Source: PS1 clade bacterium
GTDB taxonomy: Bacteria; Pseudomonadota; Alphaproteobacteria; RS24
DNA length: 5,670 nt
Reading direction: 5' to 3'
Assembly (NCBI GenBank): GCA_016779015.1
Contig: JADHOK010000087.1
Span: 1-5,670, forward strand
The notes beneath the pieces were generated by a model. The model searched no databases. It was not told the DNA's origin and saw nothing but the letters and a program-made list of their open reading frames with translations. Within the stretch, counting starts at the first letter, position 1; every line of letters starts with the position of its first letter. Below, piece after piece: positions 5,423 through 5,670 of the stretch. The position numbers and the translations under genes are program-made.

Positions 5423-5670
5423 ATGCACAGTGAACCCAAACAATTTACCGACCGCGCCGCCCTCATCGCGCATGTCAAAACCCTGTCGCCCGGCATTAAT
5501 AAAGGTAGCGATGAAGAGCTTGATAATGGCACACCAAGCCCGATAAAAGGCGGGCGCGCCGCCGCCGAAGCGGCGCTCGCCGCCGTCGACCCGGTCGGAT
5601 ATGGTCACAGCCGCAATTATCTCGACGGCGCGGTGACGCGCTTATCGCCCTATATTCGCCACGGCATTGT
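5423..5670 (+). CDS. Photolyase/cryptochrome FAD-binding-domain protein, N-terminal part (3' end outside window)
   Basis: From the ATG at 5423 the frame stays open for 82 codons to the window edge. An in-frame TAG at 5411-5413 means this ATG is the first possible start; no strong ribosome site precedes it. The fragment contains I-K-G-G-R-A-A-A at 41-48, Y-G-H-S-R-N-Y-L-D-G-A-V-T-R-L-S-P-Y-I-R-H-G-I at 60-82. These match the opening of the photolyase FAD-binding domain, where the T-S-R-L-S-P-Y-L-type loop contacts the FAD phosphates. In ordinary class I photolyases this region comes after an alpha/beta antenna domain of well over 100 residues. Here it begins about 40 residues from the start, so the protein appears to be a stand-alone FAD domain. 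Binding FAD is likely; DNA repair or light signalling cannot be judged without the rest. It is divergent from the AEC permease with 99 bases between. Confidence 0.82.
   Translation, partial: MHSEPKQFTDRAALIAHVKTLSPGINKGSDEELDNGTPSPIKGGRAAAEAALAAVDPVGYGHSRNYLDGAVTRLSPYIRHGI

Noticed and set aside
5324..5608. Extended N-terminus of the AEC permease (95 residues)
   Set aside because: It is antisense to the photolyase-type gene, has no AEC similarity, and the first membrane helix starts at the ATG at 5323.

Overview
The window reads as ordinary chromosome from a Gram-negative proteobacterium, most likely an alphaproteobacterium. The basis is moderately high GC in the genes, GFA, AEC and DUF962 proteins of proteobacterial type, an outer-membrane barrel gene, and a near-perfect sigma-54 promoter. 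The species cannot be told from the sequence. There are seven protein genes, two of them cut by the window edges. No rRNA, tRNA, CRISPR array, insertion sequence or integrase was seen.

Layout. Bases 1-239 (+) are the C-terminal end of a GFA-domain zinc protein. It converges with a three-gene minus-strand operon read from 2660 down to 293: a TorF/TIGR02001-type outer-membrane beta-barrel (1980-2660), the PII signal protein GlnK (1616-1954) and the ammonium channel Amt (293-1603). A strong intrinsic terminator at 242-274 closes the operon. Upstream of the barrel gene is a textbook -24/-12 promoter (2697-2712). Behind it are two related 17-bp NtrC-like dyads (2786-2802 and 2824-2840), at about -108 and -146 from the predicted start. 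A DUF962/Mpo1-like membrane protein (2862-3212, minus) ends just beyond these sites, and its terminator (2747-2773) lies between the dyads and the promoter.

From 3213 to 3360 back-to-back promoters serve DUF962 (minus) and a crotonase-fold enoyl-CoA hydratase (3361-4131, plus). The hydratase converges on an AEC-family permease (4373-5323, minus) across a 241-bp gap holding a tandem 15-bp repeat and hairpins. Divergent from the permease, a plus-strand gene begins at 5423 and runs off the end. It carries the start of a photolyase/cryptochrome FAD-binding domain but has no room for the usual N-terminal antenna domain.

How it works together. The clear functional unit is the nitrogen-scavenging operon. 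Under nitrogen limitation NtrC and RpoN would switch on an outer-membrane barrel, an inner-membrane ammonium channel and the PII protein that plugs the channel when nitrogen returns. The notable point is the barrel gene in first position, which suggests a matched outer-membrane route for ammonium or a small nitrogen compound. The remaining genes look like independent housekeeping or accessory functions.
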